Under the pieces are notes generated by a model. It ran no database searches, was not told the origin of the DNA, and saw only the letters and a list, made by a program, of their open reading frames with translations. From Armatimonadota bacterium (GTDB taxonomy: Bacteria > Cloacimonadota > Cloacimonadia > Cloacimonadales > TCS61), in assembly GCA_013203665.1 (NCBI GenBank), contig JABMPU010000152.1, forward strand, positions 1-34,944: a stretch of 34,944 bases of DNA, in the 5' to 3' direction. Positions 33,654 to 34,944 of the stretch are shown here, one piece after another. Position 1 is the first letter of the stretch. Each line of letters begins with the position of its first letter. The position numbers and the translations under genes are program-made.

Positions 33654-33709
33654 ACCTTCCGAACGGTTTCTCGCAGAGATTTTCTTTCTTGTAAACCTTC
33701 GGAACGGTT
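33654..33709. repeat. AACC/GGTT hairpin repeat inside the kor operon
   Basis: ACCTTCCGAACGGTTT (33654-33669) and AAACCTTCGGAACGGTT (33693-33709) flank the loop CTCGCAGAGATTTTC. TTCCGAA pairs with TTCGGAA. The loop resembles the CACAGAG loops at 600-656 and 34839-34896. Confidence 0.65.
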
Positions 33710-33760
33710 GGAGATGAACTGGTTGAATTGGTTGAACTGGGAATAAAAGAAATAATAAAC

Positions 33761-33786
33761 TTCGTGTATTTTGGTGTTTTTCGTGG
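33761..33786. repeat. TTCGTG-type intergenic repeat
   Basis: TTCGTGTATTTTGGTG followed by TTTTTCGTGG. Same pattern as 22359-22379 (inverted) and the split copy at 761-826. Confidence 0.45.
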
Positions 33787-33829
33787 GTTATTGAATTGAT
33801 TGAACCGGAAAAAAATAGGGGAGAAGTTA

Positions 33830-34390
33830 ATGAAAAAACCTGAATTCAAAAAGGAAATAAGATTAAGCGGAAGCGGCGGACAAGGTCTTATTACTGCAGG
33901 TATCATCCTTGCCAGAGCTGCTGTTTTGGATAAAGCTATTGTTACTCAAACTCAAAGTTATGGTCCTGAATCTCGCGGTGGAGCAAGCAGAGCGGATGTT
34001 ATCATCAGTAATACTGAGTTTTATTTTCCTGAAGCAACTCATTTTGATATTCTTCTCACTCTTACCCAGGAAGCTTATGATAAATATTCCGAGAATTTGA
34101 AAGATGATGGAATCTTAATTGCAGATAATACTTATGTAAAAACCATTACTCTGCAGTATTCCGAAATATATGAACTTCCTTTTACGGAGATTGCTGCTGA
34201 AAAACTAAAATCAAGTCTTCCTGCCAACATTCTTGCTCTTGCATTTCTGGTCAGGAAAACTAAAATAGTTTCAGAAAGCTCTCTGAAGAAAGCCATAAAA
34301 AGTTTCATCAAGCCCCGCTATGTAGATTTGAATTTAAAAGCCTTGAAATTAGGTTTCAAACTTGCAGATGAATATGAATCGGATTTATGA
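33830..34390 (+). CDS. korG: 2-oxoacid:ferredoxin oxidoreductase subunit gamma
   Basis: Fourth subunit of the Kor-type complex. 186 residues from the ATG at 33830, which follows AGGGGAGAAG; an in-frame TTG at 33800 lies inside a repeat and is rejected. The family motif RLSGSGGQGLITAGIILARA opens the protein, followed by TQTQSYGPESRGGASRADVI, both conserved in gamma subunits. Separated from korB by 230 bases full of repeats, yet reading the same way. The stop overlaps the next start (ATGA), so it is coupled with the epimerase. Confidence 0.94.
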   Translation: MKKPEFKKEIRLSGSGGQGLITAGIILARAAVLDKAIVTQTQSYGPESRGGASRADVIISNTEFYFPEATHFDILLTLTQEAYDKYSENLKDDGILIADNTYVKTITLQYSEIYELPFTEIAAEKLKSSLPANILALAFLVRKTKIVSESSLKKAIKSFIKPRYVDLNLKALKLGFKLADEYESDL

Positions 34391-34791
34391 TGCTGAAGAA
34401 AGTAAATCATATTGGAATAGCTGTAAAAGATTTGGATGTTGCCATCGAATTCTACAAGAAATTAGGACTTGAAGTAGAAGCGATAGAGACAGTTGAATCA
34501 CAAAATGTAAAAGTTGCCTTTATTCCTCTGGGAGAAGTACGAATTGAACTTTTGGAAGCTTCTACAGAAGATAGTCCAATTGCAAAATTCATAGCCAAGA
34601 AAGGTGAGGGGATTCACCATGTGGCTTTTGGTACAGAGGATCTTATTTCAATCCTGAAACATGCTGAATCAAAGGATATTCAACTGATCGACAAAGTTCC
34701 TCGCAAAGGTGCTCATAACGCAGAAATTGCTTTTTTGCATCCAAACTCAACTCACGGAGTTTTACTCGAACTCTGTGAAGAAAAAACATGA
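34387..34791 (+). CDS. mce: Methylmalonyl-CoA epimerase
   Basis: Interconverts (S)- and (R)-methylmalonyl-CoA in the propionate/succinyl-CoA pathway. 134 residues, a single VOC (glyoxalase-fold) unit of two beta-alpha-beta-beta-beta modules. The opening VNHIGIAVKDLDVAIEFYKK holds metal ligand His8. VRIELLEA, GIHHVAFGTED and VLLELCE supply the remaining expected His/Glu ligands. Its start overlaps the korG stop, with a second ATG one codon later. The coupling ties 2-oxoglutarate oxidation to succinyl-CoA and on to propionyl-CoA; other VOC enzymes are possible but less likely here. Confidence 0.93.
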   Translation: MMLKKVNHIGIAVKDLDVAIEFYKKLGLEVEAIETVESQNVKVAFIPLGEVRIELLEASTEDSPIAKFIAKKGEGIHHVAFGTEDLISILKHAESKDIQLIDKVPRKGAHNAEIAFLHPNSTHGVLLELCEEKT

Positions 34792-34838
34792 ATCGGATTG
34801 ATTTAATGATAACTTTCCAAAACTTATCCAACCATTCT

Positions 34839-34896
34839 AACTTTGAAAACGGTTTACACACAGAGGAACTCTCTCAAGTAAACCTTTTCAAGATTT
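34839..34896. repeat. AACC/GGTT hairpin repeat at the right end
   Basis: TTGAAAACGGTTTAC (34843-34857) pairs with GTAAACCTTTTCAA (34878-34891) with one bulged base. Its loop ACACAGAGGAACTCT is nearly the same as in the copy at 600-656. Beyond it (to 34944) I see no gene. Confidence 0.75.
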
Positions 34897-34944
34897 TTCA
34901 TTGCAAATCATTTCATCAGGATCATTTTGTTTATTGCTTTAGAA

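Larger units (their letters stand above)
33612..33808. repeat. Period-9 TTGAACTGG repeats in the korB-korG gap
   Basis: Units of TTGAACTGG and variants stand in tandem: four at 33612-33647, three at 33714-33740 and two at 33791-33808. The first two blocks flank a hairpin repeat (33654-33709) and the last two flank a TTCGTG repeat (33761-33786). Confidence 0.7.

Noticed and set aside
33612-33740. Period-9 repeats as a CRISPR array
   Set aside because: Units are far too short, have no unique spacers, and no cas gene is in the window.
33529-33906. Minus-strand frame of 125 codons over the korB-korG gap
   Set aside because: It is a by-product of the period-9 repeat (Ser/Thr/Pro-rich text), overlaps korB and korG, and has no recognisable domain.
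34643-34861. Minus-strand 72-codon frame overlapping mce
   Set aside because: Overlaps the well-supported epimerase and runs into a repeat; no motifs.

Overview
The window is AT-rich and densely coded. It suggests a Gram-negative (diderm) anaerobe of the FCB group. The SprA-like outer-membrane giant, the Mla-type lipid transporter, the ferredoxin-dependent 2-oxoacid oxidoreductase and the methylmalonyl-CoA epimerase together fit Cloacimonadota or a close relative. That placement is inference from gene content, not from a marker-gene comparison.

Layout: (1) 1-257, the N-terminal part of a sigma-70-like factor on the minus strand, cut by the window edge. (2) 258-924, a gene-free stretch holding three nested hairpin repeats and a TTCGTG-type repeat. 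(3) 925-2100, a small 2x[4Fe-4S] ferredoxin and type III pantothenate kinase (coaX). (4) 2326-8421, a 2031-residue SprA-like outer-membrane protein. (5) 8656-13521, an Mla-type operon: an MCE-domain protein, a lipoprotein that appears to fuse a PqiC-like auxiliary domain to an outer-membrane beta-barrel, a STAS-MlaE permease and the MlaF ATPase. (6) 13621-15475, a Mut7-C RNase-domain protein and a serine-hydrolase lipoprotein, closed by a strong terminator. (7) 15656-20677 minus, the heat-shock cluster hrcA-grpE-dnaK-dnaJ with a CIRCE-type operator region. (8) 20965-26487 minus, yfhO-like membrane protein, rsmI-like methylase, YegS/DagK-type lipid kinase and rarA. (9) 26664-27704 minus, a secreted PEGA-domain protein. 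(10) 27705-29120, a gene-poor patch with a small membrane PH-like protein, a decayed small gene and a possible insertion-sequence scar. (11) 29121-31115, uvrB. (12) 31270-34791, a korDAB-G type oxidoreductase operon followed by methylmalonyl-CoA epimerase, which links 2-oxoacid oxidation to succinyl-CoA/propionate metabolism.

The most distinctive signal outside the genes is a set of dispersed intergenic palindromes. One family consists of paired AACC...GGTT palindromes separated by about 15-30 bases, so each copy folds into a hairpin; the stem sequence differs between copies but pairing is kept. A second, 31-bp hairpin occurs twice, each time directly at the stop codon of a minus-strand gene (dnaK and the lipid kinase), with one compensatory pair change. 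A third is a CTCC/GGAG hairpin family (three copies), and a fourth a TTCGTG family (three copies). A period-9 tandem repeat sits between korB and korG. I found no tRNA, rRNA, CRISPR array or intact insertion sequence.

The most interesting protein observation is the 703-residue lipoprotein/beta-barrel fusion inside the Mla operon. It could provide an outer-membrane partner for the inner-membrane lipid transporter without separate MlaA or MlaC proteins.
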